This document shows positions 35,085 through 45,924 of a stretch of DNA of 64,000 bases, piece by piece; position 1 is the first letter of the stretch, and every line of letters begins with the position of its first letter. This stretch comes from Micromonospora sp. NBC_01796 (lineage in GTDB: Bacteria; Actinomycetota; Actinomycetes; Mycobacteriales; Micromonosporaceae), in NCBI RefSeq assembly GCF_035917455.1, contig NZ_CP109078.1:5626001-5690000 (forward strand), in the 5' to 3' direction. The notes beneath the pieces are model-generated. The model worked only from the letters and a program-made list of their open reading frames with translations. It made no database searches and was not told the DNA's origin. Made by a program: the position numbers and the translations under genes.

Positions 35085-36314
35085 TCAGGACACCACACGG
35101 CCGAGCTCCCATCGTCGTGGCTGCGGAACTGGTACCGGATCGACCTGCCGGTGCCTGCCGGGTTCGACCAGTCGGAGCAGGCGGTACATCGTTTGGCGGA
35201 GCAGCACGGCCGCGTCACCGGGGCGAGCGGTCAACGCAGCGGTAACCGCATCCGGGTGAACGACCTGCGCGTTCCGCAACTGGGGGAGTAGTGCCTGCCG
35301 GGGGTTCAGGACGGGGGCACTCGCGGCGACCAGGTTCTGCGGCGACCTGCTCGTACGCACCGCCCGCATACCCGGCAGCAGCAGCACCCGCCGTCCGATC
35401 GCCGCCGAATAGGCCGTGACCGAACCGTGGTCGCCGATCACGTGGTCGGCCGCGACGACGGCCGCCCGCCAGTCCTCGGTCGGATCCGGCAGGATCAAAC
35501 CGGCTTCGCGGCAGTCCCGCAGCCAGGCCCGGACCTGGCGGTGACCGTGCGCGTCCCAGACCGCGGGGTGCAGCAGCGCGGCGACCCGGAACCCGTGTCC
35601 CGGCAACTGACTCATGACCGTGGGCAGCAGGTCGGGCCACTGCCCGAAGAGCCCGTCACGTCCCCACGTGGAGCTGACCACGACAAGTTCCTGAGAATCG
35701 TCGACCTGCAAGGCGCTGCGGTACCGCTCCCGCAGGGGGACGCTTGCGACAAGGCGATCAAAGCAGGGATCACCCACCACGACGGCGGACTCGACGGCCT
35801 CCGGACACTGCCGTCGTAGAACCTCAAGATCGCTGTCATGCGACAGTGCGAGGGCCGAGGCTAAGACCCGGCCGCCGTGGACCAGCCGTTGGGCATCCAA
35901 GCCGTATACCGGGGGATCCACCAGCGCGGGGCCACCGTACGGACCGGGCCGGACTCTCTTGCCGTGCCCCGCACCATGCGCCATCAGCATCAGAGGTGCG
36001 TGGATCTGCGGCAGGCCACCGTAGGACGCGGCGAGCGCCAGGTCGAATCGCTCCCGGACAGCCTGCTGCCACGGCAGGACCAGCGCGCCGTGTCGCTCCA
36101 GGTAGCGGGCCACCTGGTGGTTGAACGTGTCAGGCCCTACGGTGAACACCACCTGCACCCGCGGGTCACCCTCCACGTAGTCGATCACGTCAAGCAACCG
36201 GTGACAGCTGGCGATTGTGTGCGCCACGACCAACACCGACCGACAACCGGATCTGGTAACCCAACGTCCAGCGTCGATGCCCACAGGTGCAACTTGCCAT
36301 TCACATGACGTCAT
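35085..36314 (-). CDS. GT-B-like protein, possible glycosyl- or glycerophosphotransferase
   Basis: 409 residues. The early RSVLVVAHTIASCHRLLDVI strand, the MLMAHGAGHGK segment, VVGDPCFDRL, VVSSTWGRDGLF and the C-terminal AADHVIGDHGSVTAYSAAIG resemble the two-domain GT-B fold of CDP-glycerol glycerophosphotransferases and UDP-GlcNAc epimerases. The exact reaction is not clear. ATG 36314 has GGGGGAG 5 bases upstream. It is divergent from the SARP regulator, sharing a 208-base promoter region with lower GC, and could be its target. Confidence 0.6.
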   Translation of the reverse strand: MTSCEWQVAPVGIDAGRWVTRSGCRSVLVVAHTIASCHRLLDVIDYVEGDPRVQVVFTVGPDTFNHQVARYLERHGALVLPWQQAVRERFDLALAASYGGLPQIHAPLMLMAHGAGHGKRVRPGPYGGPALVDPPVYGLDAQRLVHGGRVLASALALSHDSDLEVLRRQCPEAVESAVVVGDPCFDRLVASVPLRERYRSALQVDDSQELVVVSSTWGRDGLFGQWPDLLPTVMSQLPGHGFRVAALLHPAVWDAHGHRQVRAWLRDCREAGLILPDPTEDWRAAVVAADHVIGDHGSVTAYSAAIGRRVLLLPGMRAVRTSRSPQNLVAASAPVLNPRQALLPQLRNAQVVHPDAVTAALTARPGDAAVLLRQTMYRLLRLVEPGRHRQVDPVPVPQPRRWELGRVVS

Positions 36315-36522
36315 TTCGGCTCCCCCAGTGAATATTCAGGACTGGGATGAGAGTCGGTGCCCCGCCTATGGATCATGTTGCCAAGTAGCAGGTGACAAGC
36401 TTGCAGCGGACTGGGCAGCGGTATGTCGCATTTTCGACTGTGGGTACGTACTCTTGGAGTGTTAGGCGACAGAGGAAGAGAATCGGGGACAAACGCGGTG
36501 CCGGGGGGCCAGCGGAGGGACA

Positions 36523-39483
36523 ATGCGGGTAGAGTTCAGCATTCTCGGTCCAACCGAGCTCAGGGTTGATGACCGGATAGTTCCGCTCGGCCCGGCAAAG
36601 CAACGCGGCCTACTCGCCCTGCTTCTCTACCGTGCCGGAAATCCAGTACGAACCGACTCAGTCGTGGAACTTCTATGGCCAGGCCGCCCGGTCGACCCAT
36701 GCCGTCCCCTTCTGTATTCCTTGGCCAGCCGCCTACGAGCCATCCTGCGAGGAGCCGGCCTACCCGAAGCCCTGGTTCGCGTCGCGAGCACCGGGGCCTA
36801 CAGACTTGACGTCGACCGCAACACCGTCGACTACCACCGCTTCCTGCACCTGGCCGCCGAAGCCCGCCTAGCCGCCAGCCGACAGCGCTACGACCGCAGC
36901 ACCGCCCTGCTGGCCACCGCCGTAAGCCTGTGGCGGGACGACCCACTCGCCGACCTACGCGGGGCGCAGGCCGAACACCTACGCCGCGACATGCAAGGCA
37001 AACTGCTCGACGCATACAAACTACTAGCCGAGCACGAACTGCACATGGGGCATCACCACACCGTACTGACACGACTCGAACCGTTGATGCGCGAAAACGA
37101 GTTCGACGAGCGCCTCGCGAGCCTGTGGGCCGCCGCACTACACGCGTCCGGCCGTACACACGACACCCGGGCCTTCATCACCACCTTCCGACAGAGCTAC
37201 CGAAGAAAGATGCGAGCCGATCCCGTCCTCGACCACGAAAACATACAAGATGTCGTGACACAGACGACCACGACATCGGGCGACGCGAACCTGCCACAAC
37301 GACGGAAAAACATCACCACAGTCTGGGTGCCGCAACAGCTGCCAAACGACGTCTCCGACTTCACCGGACACGCCCAGCTATTGGCAGACCTCGACAAATT
37401 CGCCTCCGACGACGCCACCGCCAAAGTAATCGTCCTAACCGGAATGCCCGGAGTGGGAAAGACAACCCTGGCAACACACTGGGGACAGCGCCGGCGCGAA
37501 TGGTTTCCCGACGGACAACTCTACTTGAACGCCGAGGCGCACGGCCCCGTCCCACCGGTCCGCCCCGAGAACGCCCTCAGCAGCTTCCTCAGCGCGCTCG
37601 GAGTCCCAGCGGAGCGCATACCAGTCGAACACGAACAGCGGCGAACGCTCTACCTGCAACTCGTCGCCGGCCGGCGTGTGCTCGTCGTACTCGACAACGT
37701 CCTGGACTCGAACCAAGCACGCCAACTACTCCCCAGGTCCGACACCTGCCTGACAATCATCACCAGCCGCAACCGACTCAAAGGACTGACCATTCGCGAG
37801 GGAATCCGCAGCCTGACCGTACCGCCGCTGCCGGAGCCAGAACGGCGACACCTACTCAGCAACATCTTCGGCCCGGAACGTGTCGATGTTCAGCCCCAAG
37901 CGTTGAACAAGCTCGGGAACCTGTCCGGAGGACTACCGCTAGCCCTGCGCGTCATCGGCGAACACGTCGTATCCCGCCCACACACGCGAATAGACGACCT
38001 CGCGCACGAACTGACCAGCAGACTCCTCGACTGCGAGGGGGACGAGACCGACGACGCCACCCTGCGCACCGTCTTCGGTTGGTCCGTCAACGCCCTCACC
38101 CCCGCGGCCGCCCTGCTGTTCCTACGACTTGGCGTTTTCCCGGGAACAACCATAAGCGCCGGGGCCGCAGCGGCACTCCTCAAGGTCGACCACCCTCACG
38201 CGGAAGCCGCCCTGAACACCCTCGCCAGAGCACACCTGGTCAACCACGACACCCTCGGCCGATACCGCATGCACGACCTCCTAAGGCTCTACGCCACGGA
38301 CCGCAGCATCGAAGATGAGACCCTCGAGCAACGGCGAGCCGCGATCCACCGGATTTTGGACTGGTACCTCCTCACGGCCAACAACGCGATCAAGCTGTTG
38401 GAACCCGAGCGTCCCCCGGTCCCCGACTTACCAGACCCCACAACCGTGACGGTCACCCCAGAGCAATTCGCCTCAGACACCGACGCGATGCGGTGGTCGG
38501 AGTTGGAACGGACGAACCTACACGCCGCAGTCCGCGCAGCGGCAACAGCGGGATTCCACCGCCACGCCTGGCAGATACCCGGCGTCACCCACGAAATCTT
38601 CGACCGATACGGTCCACAAAACGATGTACTGGACGCACTGCACGTTGCGGTCGAAGCCGCAGCGGCCGACGGTCACGACGTCGGCCGGATAGGAACCTTT
38701 ATCAACCTCGGCGCAACCTACTTCGCCACACACGACTACCGCCGAGCAGCCGACGCCTTCGAAGACGCACTGCGGCTCGCCCAGAGCATCGAACTCATCG
38801 ACGCCCAGGTGATCTGCATGCACAACCTGGCCGACGTCCACATCAGAACCGGGGCAACGACTGAGGCCATCCCCATCCTCGAGCAGGTCCTCACCACCTG
38901 CCGCAACAGCGACAACCCAACGGGCGAAGCATTCACCCTACACAGCCTCGGAGACGCTCACCGCCAACTCAAGCAGTACAGGCAAGCCGAACAGTGCTAC
39001 CAGGCCGCGCTTCCCGTCTGGGACCGGATCGGGTCGCCGCGATGGCGCAGCCGAGACCTAGTCCGGCTCGCTGAACTGAAACTAGAAACGGGACACCCTC
39101 AACAGGCCCTCACCTGGTGCAGAGCAGCCCTCGACCTTCACCCCCGGGTCACCGGCGACGCCATCCACTGCGACGCACTCATAACCGCAGCCGATGCAAG
39201 ACGCCAGCTCGATAGATATGACGAGGCTATGGCCGACGCCACCGCCGCGATCAACATCAGTGCAAACATCGCCGACGCGCTCCGCAACGCGCGAGCGGTA
39301 GCAGTCCTTGCCGACACCCTTGCAGACACCGGAGACACTTCCGCAGCGGAGGCACGGTGCCGGGAAGCCCTGCAAACGCTGCAAAACACGGACCATCCAG
39401 AAAACCGCGCCGTAGTCGACCGTCTCCGCAGCACCGCAAGACGCTTGGCAAGGCCCAGCCACCAGAGCCGGCGAGCCGGGTGA
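36523..39483 (+). CDS. AfsR/SARP-family regulator (BTAD, NB-ARC, TPR)
   Basis: 986 residues. N-terminal OmpR-type winged helix (VEFSILGPTELRVDDRIVPL; LLALLLYRAGNPVRTDSVVE), the bacterial transcriptional activator domain (about 95-245), NB-ARC with Walker A GMPGVGKTTLA, Walker B VLVVLDNVLD, GGLPLALRV and YRMHDLLRLYA, then TPR repeats in the last 350 residues. Such proteins activate specialised metabolism genes by binding direct repeats near promoters. ATG 36523 follows GGAGGG. Codon third positions use more A than the neighbours, suggesting transfer. A nearby target is not obvious besides the divergent GT-B-like gene. Confidence 0.93.
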   Translation: MRVEFSILGPTELRVDDRIVPLGPAKQRGLLALLLYRAGNPVRTDSVVELLWPGRPVDPCRPLLYSLASRLRAILRGAGLPEALVRVASTGAYRLDVDRNTVDYHRFLHLAAEARLAASRQRYDRSTALLATAVSLWRDDPLADLRGAQAEHLRRDMQGKLLDAYKLLAEHELHMGHHHTVLTRLEPLMRENEFDERLASLWAAALHASGRTHDTRAFITTFRQSYRRKMRADPVLDHENIQDVVTQTTTTSGDANLPQRRKNITTVWVPQQLPNDVSDFTGHAQLLADLDKFASDDATAKVIVLTGMPGVGKTTLATHWGQRRREWFPDGQLYLNAEAHGPVPPVRPENALSSFLSALGVPAERIPVEHEQRRTLYLQLVAGRRVLVVLDNVLDSNQARQLLPRSDTCLTIITSRNRLKGLTIREGIRSLTVPPLPEPERRHLLSNIFGPERVDVQPQALNKLGNLSGGLPLALRVIGEHVVSRPHTRIDDLAHELTSRLLDCEGDETDDATLRTVFGWSVNALTPAAALLFLRLGVFPGTTISAGAAAALLKVDHPHAEAALNTLARAHLVNHDTLGRYRMHDLLRLYATDRSIEDETLEQRRAAIHRILDWYLLTANNAIKLLEPERPPVPDLPDPTTVTVTPEQFASDTDAMRWSELERTNLHAAVRAAATAGFHRHAWQIPGVTHEIFDRYGPQNDVLDALHVAVEAAAADGHDVGRIGTFINLGATYFATHDYRRAADAFEDALRLAQSIELIDAQVICMHNLADVHIRTGATTEAIPILEQVLTTCRNSDNPTGEAFTLHSLGDAHRQLKQYRQAEQCYQAALPVWDRIGSPRWRSRDLVRLAELKLETGHPQQALTWCRAALDLHPRVTGDAIHCDALITAADARRQLDRYDEAMADATAAINISANIADALRNARAVAVLADTLADTGDTSAAEARCREALQTLQNTDHPENRAVVDRLRSTARRLARPSHQSRRAG

Positions 39484-39833
39484 CACCACCGGTAGCTTGA
39501 AATGCTGGTCGAGCCAGTCGCGTCACCCACCCTGAGCGAGCAGGACCCCCAAGCGGGCGAGAGTAGTCACGGTGGCGTGGTGGTCGATCCCGAGACCGCG
39601 ACAAGAAAGGGGAACCAAACCTGGGTTGGCTGTGAGCAACGCCTTCACGGTGCGGCAAGACGTTCTCCGGTTCGGCATCCGGAGCATGCGATGACACTCC
39701 AGGATCACAACGAAGCACCTCGGCGTGGCAGAAAAGATTTTGATCCACTAACGTGGGCGTCCAAAGCAGAACTCGGCCTACGCAACCTCACCGACTGCTG
39801 TAACCGCATCGTGTGATCACGAGGAGTGACTCA
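39484..39833. other. Gene-free interval upstream of lsr2
   Basis: 350 bases. Short frames on both strands (such as 39523-39708 minus) have no ribosome sites or recognised family. An AGGAG ribosome site at the right edge serves lsr2. Confidence 0.5.
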
Positions 39834-40850
39834 ATGGCAAAGCAAATCATCACCGTGCTGACCGATGACCTCGACGGTGGAGACGCCGATCGGACTGTGG
39901 AATTTGCTCTGGACGGGACCAACTACACGATCGATTTGTCCGAGGGGAATGCGGGCAGCCTTCGGAAGCTGCTCGACCCCTACATCACGGCAGGCACCCG
40001 TGTCGGCCGCGGCGGGATCAGCCCACGCCGTTCGATAGCGAGCGCCGCGCCTACCCGGAGCGACCGCGAGGAGAACAAGGCGATTCGCGAGTGGGCCGCC
40101 AGTAACGGTCACGAGGTTTCGGAGCGCGGACGCATCCCAGCGGCGATCGTCGAGGCGTACAAGGCGCGCTAGGTGCCATGGAAGCGCACCTAGGCGAAGG
40201 GTGACGTCGACCCGTTTGGTGGCGGTCAGGGTGCCGCGTGCGGTGCCGAAGTACGAGCCGGAGGTCGGGGCGACGTCGGTGTAGTCGCGGCCGGCGCGGC
40301 GGCCGTTGCACGGGTCGAACGCCACCGCCCGCGCCCGGCCCGCGTCGGCGACCACGACCTCCACCCAGGCGTGGGTGCCGCCCTCGCCGAGCAGGTGTCC
40401 CGAGACGTACCTGGCCGGTAGGCCGACGGCCCGGCAGAGCGCGATCATCAGGTGGGCACTGTCCTGGCAGACGCCATGGCCGCCGGCGAGCGCCTCGGCG
40501 GCCGTGGTCGCGACCGAGGTGACGCCGAACCTGTAGGTGATCGCGTGGTGGACGTGGTCGCAGAACCGTTCCGCGACGGCCAGCCGGTCCTTCCCGTCCA
40601 TCGTCGCGGCCAGGTCCCGGATCGCGGGGTCGGCGGCGGTCAGCCGGGTCGCGCCGAGCAGCCGGGGGCCGGTGAGCGCCGAGGCCGGCAACAACACGTC
40701 GGAAACCGGTCCGGTCCGTTCGACGATCGCCTCGACCTCGAACTCGATGTGGTCGTGCACGTGCGGCACCCGTGCCCGGATGACGGAGTTGCCGGCGGCG
40801 TCACGGCGGTGGGTGGTGCGGCCGTCGGAGACGGTGTCCGAGTGCCGCAT
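39831..40850 (-). CDS. Transglutaminase-like protein, 3' end apparently damaged
   Basis: 339 residues as read. The first about 225 form a cysteine transglutaminase-like protein with an intact triad: Cys in [16 protein letters not shown], His in [10 protein letters not shown], Asp in AFDPCNGRR. Homologues normally end soon after a segment like [10 protein letters not shown]; here the frame continues antisense through the whole lsr2 gene to 39831. The segment between NGRR and DYTDVAP also looks shorter than usual. Start ATG 40850 (MRHSD) follows AGGTGA. Probably a truncated or frameshifted gene whose natural end was lost when lsr2 came to lie next to it. Confidence 0.65.
   Translation of the reverse strand: MRHSDTVSDGRTTHRRDAAGNSVIRARVPHVHDHIEFEVEAIVERTGPVSDVLLPASALTGPRLLGATRLTAADPAIRDLAATMDGKDRLAVAERFCDHVHHAITYRFGVTSVATTAAEALAGGHGVCQDSAHLMIALCRAVGLPARYVSGHLLGEGGTHAWVEVVVADAGRARAVAFDPCNGRRAGRDYTDVAPTSGSYFGTARGTLTATKRVDVTLRLGALPWHLARLVRLDDRRWDASALRNLVTVTGGPLANRLVLLAVAPGRRGARYRTAWADPAAADTGACRDVGVEQLPKAARIPLGQIDRVVGPVQSKFHSPIGVSTVEVIGQHGDDLLCH
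39834..40172 (+). CDS. lsr2: Lsr2-like nucleoid protein
   Basis: 112 residues: dimerisation domain [16 protein letters not shown] with [18 protein letters not shown], and the C-terminal DNA-binding domain ([32 protein letters not shown]) with the AT-hook-like RGR core. Lsr2 silences AT-rich, often foreign DNA, and may bind the lower-GC genes near it. ATG 39834 has AGGAG 8 bases upstream. It is probably a paralogue; the chromosome's main copy is usually elsewhere. Confidence 0.93.
   Translation: MAKQIITVLTDDLDGGDADRTVEFALDGTNYTIDLSEGNAGSLRKLLDPYITAGTRVGRGGISPRRSIASAAPTRSDREENKAIREWAASNGHEVSERGRIPAAIVEAYKAR
40169..40193. terminator. Hairpin at the lsr2 stop
   Basis: CTAGGTGC (40169-40176) and GCACCTAG (40186-40193) form an 8-bp stem starting inside the last codons of lsr2. 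It could terminate either strand. Confidence 0.45.
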
Positions 40851-40960
40851 GATCACCTGTGTCGTCGTGTCCCGTCCGTAGTTCGCGCATCGGGCTCAGT
40901 CGGTGTTTAAGCTGGCTGTGGTCAGCCTCGATTGGGATCACCGCGGATCATCCTTCCAGC

Positions 40961-43900
40961 GGACCACCCCCACGGGCGTGGGGAGCACGCCGATCACATC
41001 GACATCTACCCCGTTTACTACGGACCACCCCCACGGGCGTGGGGAGCACGGGCACTTCCGGTGGGCGGCGACGGTCATGGGCGGACCACCCCCACGGGCG
41101 TGGGGAGCACTTCAGCCTCCGTCACGCCGGCCGGGTCTACACCGGACCACCCCCAAGGGCGTGGGGAGCACGTGCCATCACGTCGGAATGGGGGCGTGAT
41201 GGGAGGACCACCCCCAAGGGCGTGGGGAGCACGCACAAAGTCACGGCGACGCCGTGATGGTCGACGGACCACCCCCACGGGCGTGGGGAGCACGGTGGGG
41301 GCCTGGAGCATCCGCAGGGGCACCGCGGACCACACCCACGGGCGTGGGGAGCACGCCCGACCGGACCCGGAGAACGTGCGCGCGATCGGACCACCCCCAC
41401 GGGCGTGGGGAGCACGCGAGCAGGCCCCGGGTCTTCCGGGCGGTCGTGGGACCACCCCCACGGGCGTGGGAGCACGGCGGAAAGCCACGATGGCGGTTAT
41501 CGAGCGACGGACCACCCCCACGGGCGTGGGGAGCACGCCCGAATAGCGTCCATGTCGCCGGACCACCCCACGGGCGTGGGGAGCATGACCTCTTCCCGTC
41601 CGGGTTGAGCAGGATCCGCGGACCACCCCCACGGGCGTGTGGAGCACTCCTTGCACTCGGCCTCCCCACGTGATGTGGCCGGACCACCCCCACGGGCGTG
41701 GGGAGCACCCGTTCGCGCTGGCTGCGCGGGAGCCGTTCGACGGACCACCCCCACGGGCGTGGGGAGCACGTCGGCCTGGCTCTCGCCGCCGTCGCGATCA
41801 GCGGACCACCCCCACGGGCGTGGGGGAGCACCAGAGCGTCGGTGCTGGTTCCTCGGTAGCCAGCGGACCACCCCCATGGGCGTGGGGAGCACGCGGGCGT
41901 ATTCGCCCTGCCGTTCAACAGGGACGGACCACCCCCGCGGGCGTGGGGAGCACGTGTTCGACTCGCGGAGGATGCGGCGCCTTGACGGACCACCCCCACG
42001 GGCGTGGGGAGCACTTCGGGGGGAGCCACGTTGCGAAAGCCGACATAGGGACCACCCCCACGAGCGTGGGGAGCACACGAACGGGACCTGGACGACCGAC
42101 CCGGCCGACGGACCACCCCCACGGGCGTGGGGAGCACCCGTTCATAGTCTGGTCCGCCGACCAGCTGTTCGGACCACCCCCACGGGCGTGGGGAGCACAG
42201 CCAGTCGAGGTGCTCGGTGACGATCTCCCGCGGACCACCCCCACGGGCGTGGGGAGCACCAACAGACCCCCGCCGCCGACTTCGCCGCCATCGGACCGCC
42301 CCCACGGGCGTGGGGAGCACGCGGCATCTGCTCGAACTCACCACACCCACCACGGACCACCCCCACGGGCGTGGGGAGCACGCGAGCACCTGTTGCGCCG
42401 GTTCCCGGGCCGACGGACCACCCCCACGGGCGTGGGGAGCACTTCGCGTCCGTTCGGACCTCGCGCCACAGGTCGGGACCACCCTCACGGGCGTGGGGAG
42501 CACAGCACGGCCTCGGACCCGCAAACCGTCGACGACGGACCACCCCCACGGGCGTGGGGAGCACTCGCGCAGCAGCGGCATGACCGTCGCGCCCGTCGGA
42601 CCACCCCCACGGGCGTGGGGAGCACAGCGTCCACAGCGAGTACGCCGCCCGCGTGAGCGGACCACCCCCACGGGCGTGGGGAGCACATGTGCGCCGCCGT
42701 GAGCGGGCTCTTGCCCTTCGGACCACCCCTACGGGCGTGGGGAGCACCGGCCGGTAGACCGCTGGCCGGCTGCCGGGCGCGGACCACCCCCACGGGCGTG
42801 GGGAGCACTGCGCGATCTCCGTCGCGACCGGGCCGGACGCCGGACCACCCCCACGGGCGTGGGGAGCACGACAGACTGGGGACAACCTAGCTGTCGGAGG
42901 GCGGACCACCCCACGGGCGTGGGAGCACCAGAGGGGGTAACCATCAACCCATCCGGGGTGCGGACCACCCCCACGGGCGTGGGGAGCACAACGGGACGCC
43001 GCCCGCGCTGACGTCACCCGCCGGACCACCCCCACGGGCGTGGGGAGCACGTCAACCGGAAGGATGCGAACCCGCACGTTCTCGGACCACCCCCACGGGC
43101 GTGGGGAGCACACGACGAAGCCCCGGTGCTCGGCGTCGTCGACAACCACCCCCACGGGCGTGGGGAGCACGTTGTCAGGTGATGCAAATGCAACACCTAG
43201 TGCGGACCACCCCCACGGGCGTGGGGAGCACCGCCACTGTGGACGTGCCCAGTGGTCACCGAACGGACCACCCCCACGGGCGCGGGGAGCACACCGTACG
43301 GGGCACGGCCACCTGCACCGCCGACGGACCACCCCCACGGGCGTGGGGAGCACGGTGCCGGCGGCGGGGGCCACTGCCGCGTCACCGGACCACCCCCACG
43401 GGCGTGGGGAGCACGCCTCGGGCCTCGACGTGTCACTCAACCAAGTCGGACCACCCCCACGGGCGTGGGAAGCACGTGATCGCACCCATCTCGCGGATGT
43501 CGTTCGCCGGACCACCCCCACGGGCGTGGGGAGCACATCGCGACGAGGCTGTTACGCGGGCGCTCCGACGGACCATCCCCACGGGCGTGGGGAGCACGGC
43601 AGAGCTACCTCAGCCGTTGCGTGCAACTCCGGACCACGCCACGGGCGTGGGGAGCACAAGATGCGGTCAAGGCTGGTCGATCGCGTCGGACGGACCACCC
43701 CCACGGGCGTGGGGAGCACTGCGGATGATGTCGGGCCAGCCCATCCCCGGGAGGACCACCCCCACGGGCGTGGGGAGCACCGCGCGTCCCGCGCGGCTCT
43801 CTCGGCGGCGCGCGGACCACCCCCACGGGCGTGGGGAGCACACGCCAGCAGCCACACCGCCGGCTGGTGAGGACGGACCACCCCCACGGGTGTGGGGAGC

Positions 43901-44987
43901 ACTCGGCCGACTGGATGATCCCTCGCATCCGGACCGGACCACCCCCACGGGCGTGGGGAGCACCGCGACGTGGGCGGGGTCCAGGGCGGGGAGGAGGGAC
44001 CACCCCCACGGGCGTGGGGAGCACGCGGTGACCATGTCGTCGGTCAGATACCGCTGCGGACCACCCCCACGGGCGTGGGGAGCACTACGCATCACCCAGT
44101 GGCTGGCAACCCAACAAATGGACCACCCCCACGGGCGTGGGGAGCACGCTCGATCACCCGCGACGGCACCTGACCTCGACGGACCACCCCCACGGGCGTG
44201 GGGAGCACATCAGGTTAGGGAACGGGTTGCGCCGTAGGACCGGACCACCCCCACGGGCGTGGGGAGCACTCGAAGAACACGCCCTCGGTCAGCGGCTTCA
44301 TGGACCACCTCCACAGGCGTGGGGAGCACGAGCGCGAGTCGGCCGTGTACGGCAAGAACATCGGACCACCCCCACGGGCGTGGGGAGCACGCCTTGAACA
44401 GGATCGCCTCGCGGCCGTTCGCCGGACCACCCCCACGGGCGTGGGGAGCACGCCAAAGCGAACGACGTCCCGGACCTGGACGACGGACCACCCCCACGGG
44501 CGTGGGGAGCACATATAGTCCCGCCCCTTTAAATGGTCGGACTAGGGACCACCCCCACGGGCGAGCACGCCCAAGCGCGTGAGCGGCAGTCGTTCGTCTC
44601 CGGACCACCCCCGCGGGCGTGGGGAGCACGACACCGGTCACGGCGGCCGCCGTCTGTGCCCCGGACCACCCCCACGGGCATGGGGAGCACCACTGCACCG
44701 CGATCGACTCGGCCCGCAACCATCCCCACGGGCATGGGGAGCACTGGGAAAGCGCCCGTCCGTACGCTCCGTGGAACGGACCACCCCCACGGGCGTAGGG
44801 ATCACGCGGTCTCCGCCGCGTTCGTGCTGCGCGCGAGCGGACCACCCCCCACGGGCGTGGGGAGCACCCGGACGCCGGTGACGCGCAGCCGATGGCCACC
44901 GGACCACCCCCACGCGTGAGGAGCACTCATGAATGAGGTACTCGAAGTCGTCGACTCACGGACCATCCCCACGGGCGTGGGGAGCAC
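40961..44987 (-). CRISPR. Type I-E CRISPR array 1, about 67 repeats
   Basis: About 67 copies of a 28-bp repeat (29 with an adjoining C/G) at a period of 61 bp, spacers about 32-33 bp. On the plus strand it begins GGACCACCCCCACGGG and ends GGGGAGCAC; in the usual I-E reading (GTGCTCCCC first) the array runs on the minus strand, with the leader expected near 44988. Variant repeats: AAGGG at 41144 and 41205, a one-base loss at 41449, a spacer of only about 23 bp before 41560, a 5-base loss at 44547, and several degenerate copies from 44302 to 44960. Spacer 43476-43508 is nearly identical to one in array 3. Confidence 0.97.
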
Positions 44988-45136
44988 GCCCTCGAACGGG
45001 CTCAGGCACACATTTTGTGAGTTGTGCTCGCGGGTAGTTCGGGTTGGGTGCCGGGATGGAGATCATCATGGCGTTGCTGCCGCATCTGGTTGGGCTGCGG
45101 TTGGAAACGGTGGTGGTCCGGCCCGACGTTTGTGTC
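44988..45136. promoter_or_regulatory. Shared interval between arrays 1 and 2, possible leader(s)
   Basis: 149 bases lie between the end of array 1 (minus) and the first repeat of array 2 (plus), so both leaders would have to be here. The left half holds the less GC-rich CACACATTTTGTGAGTTGTG. The right half (from 45059) can be read as MEIIMALLPHLVGLRLETVV, resembling the N-terminus of an ISL3-type transposase, so part may be IS debris. Leader function is inferred from position. Confidence 0.45.
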
Positions 45137-45719
45137 GTGCTCCCCGCGCACGCGGGGGTGGTCCCGCCACCCCGCCAACGGAGGCGGAGTCCCGTGCGTG
45201 CTCCCCGCGCACGCGGGGGTGGTCCCGGGGTCGGTCGATATAGCCGGGCGCAAGTGCGGTGCTCCCCGCGCACGCGGGGGTGGTCCCGAGATTTCGTCAC
45301 GACCAGCGTGTTACTCAGGGTGCTCCCCGCGCAGACGGGGGTGGTCCCGGGGCCAGAGGTGACCGCGCTCGCCCTGGTCGTGCTCCTCCGCGCGCACGCG
45401 GGGGTGGTCCCGGGTCCGGGAGATCGGCCTCGCCCTGGAGCCGGTGCTCCCCGCGCACGCGGGGGTGGTCCCGACCGGGCACACCGGCTCGGCCGGGAGA
45501 TGGCGTGCTCCCCGCGCACGCGGGGGTGGTCCCGTGACCGCCCACAGCCGGCCCCATCGCCACTCGTGCTCCCCGCGCACGCGGGGGGGGTGTCCCCTGG
45601 CCGGACCCCAGCTCGCTACGTCAGGACGAGTGCTCCCCGCGCACGCGGGGGTGGTCCCTCACGGAACCCGTCACCCCACCGGCCGTAGAGGTGCTCCCCG
45701 CGCACGCGGGGGTGGTCCC
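45137..45719 (+). CRISPR. CRISPR array 2, 10 repeats of a second I-E repeat family
   Basis: Ten 29-bp repeats starting GTGCTCCCCGCGCACGCGGG and ending GGTGGTCCC, at 45137, 45198, 45259, 45320, 45380, 45444, 45505, 45566, 45630 and 45691. The inner stem (GCGCACGCG) differs from arrays 1, 3 and 4 (ACGCCCGTG), and the orientation is opposite. The first three are perfect; the fourth has one change, the fifth carries a 3-base insertion, the eighth an expanded G-run, the ninth a changed last base. A ruined eleventh copy may lie near 45796. Repeat decay toward the right agrees with a leader on the left. Confidence 0.96.
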
Positions 45720-45924
45720 GCGTTCTCACGACGGATGACCGCCTGGGGCGCGGTGAGCGCGTTGAGCGACGAGTGCGGCTTGACGCTGGTCTTGGTGCCG
45801 CGTGACGCGGGTGGGGCCTACTGACAAGGCCACAAGTCCGATCCGCCCGGTCACAGTCGCCCATGACAAAGCACTACTAGGACCTCGAGGTCTCCGGTGG
45901 CTACAACCTCTGTAGGGCCGATGT

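Noticed and set aside
34400-35101. Minus-strand frame after the GT-B-like gene
   Set aside because: Looks partly coding, but overlaps the NB-ARC gene by over 450 bases without a stop; no family match could be seen.
40859-45011. Many long open frames on both strands coding repeated [18 protein letters not shown] or PTPVGVV peptides
   Set aside because: They are translations of CRISPR array 1; the 61-bp period cycles all frames and stops are rare by composition only.
44956-45824. Open frames coding HAGVVP or ARGGGP repeats
   Set aside because: Translations of CRISPR array 2 repeats, not proteins.
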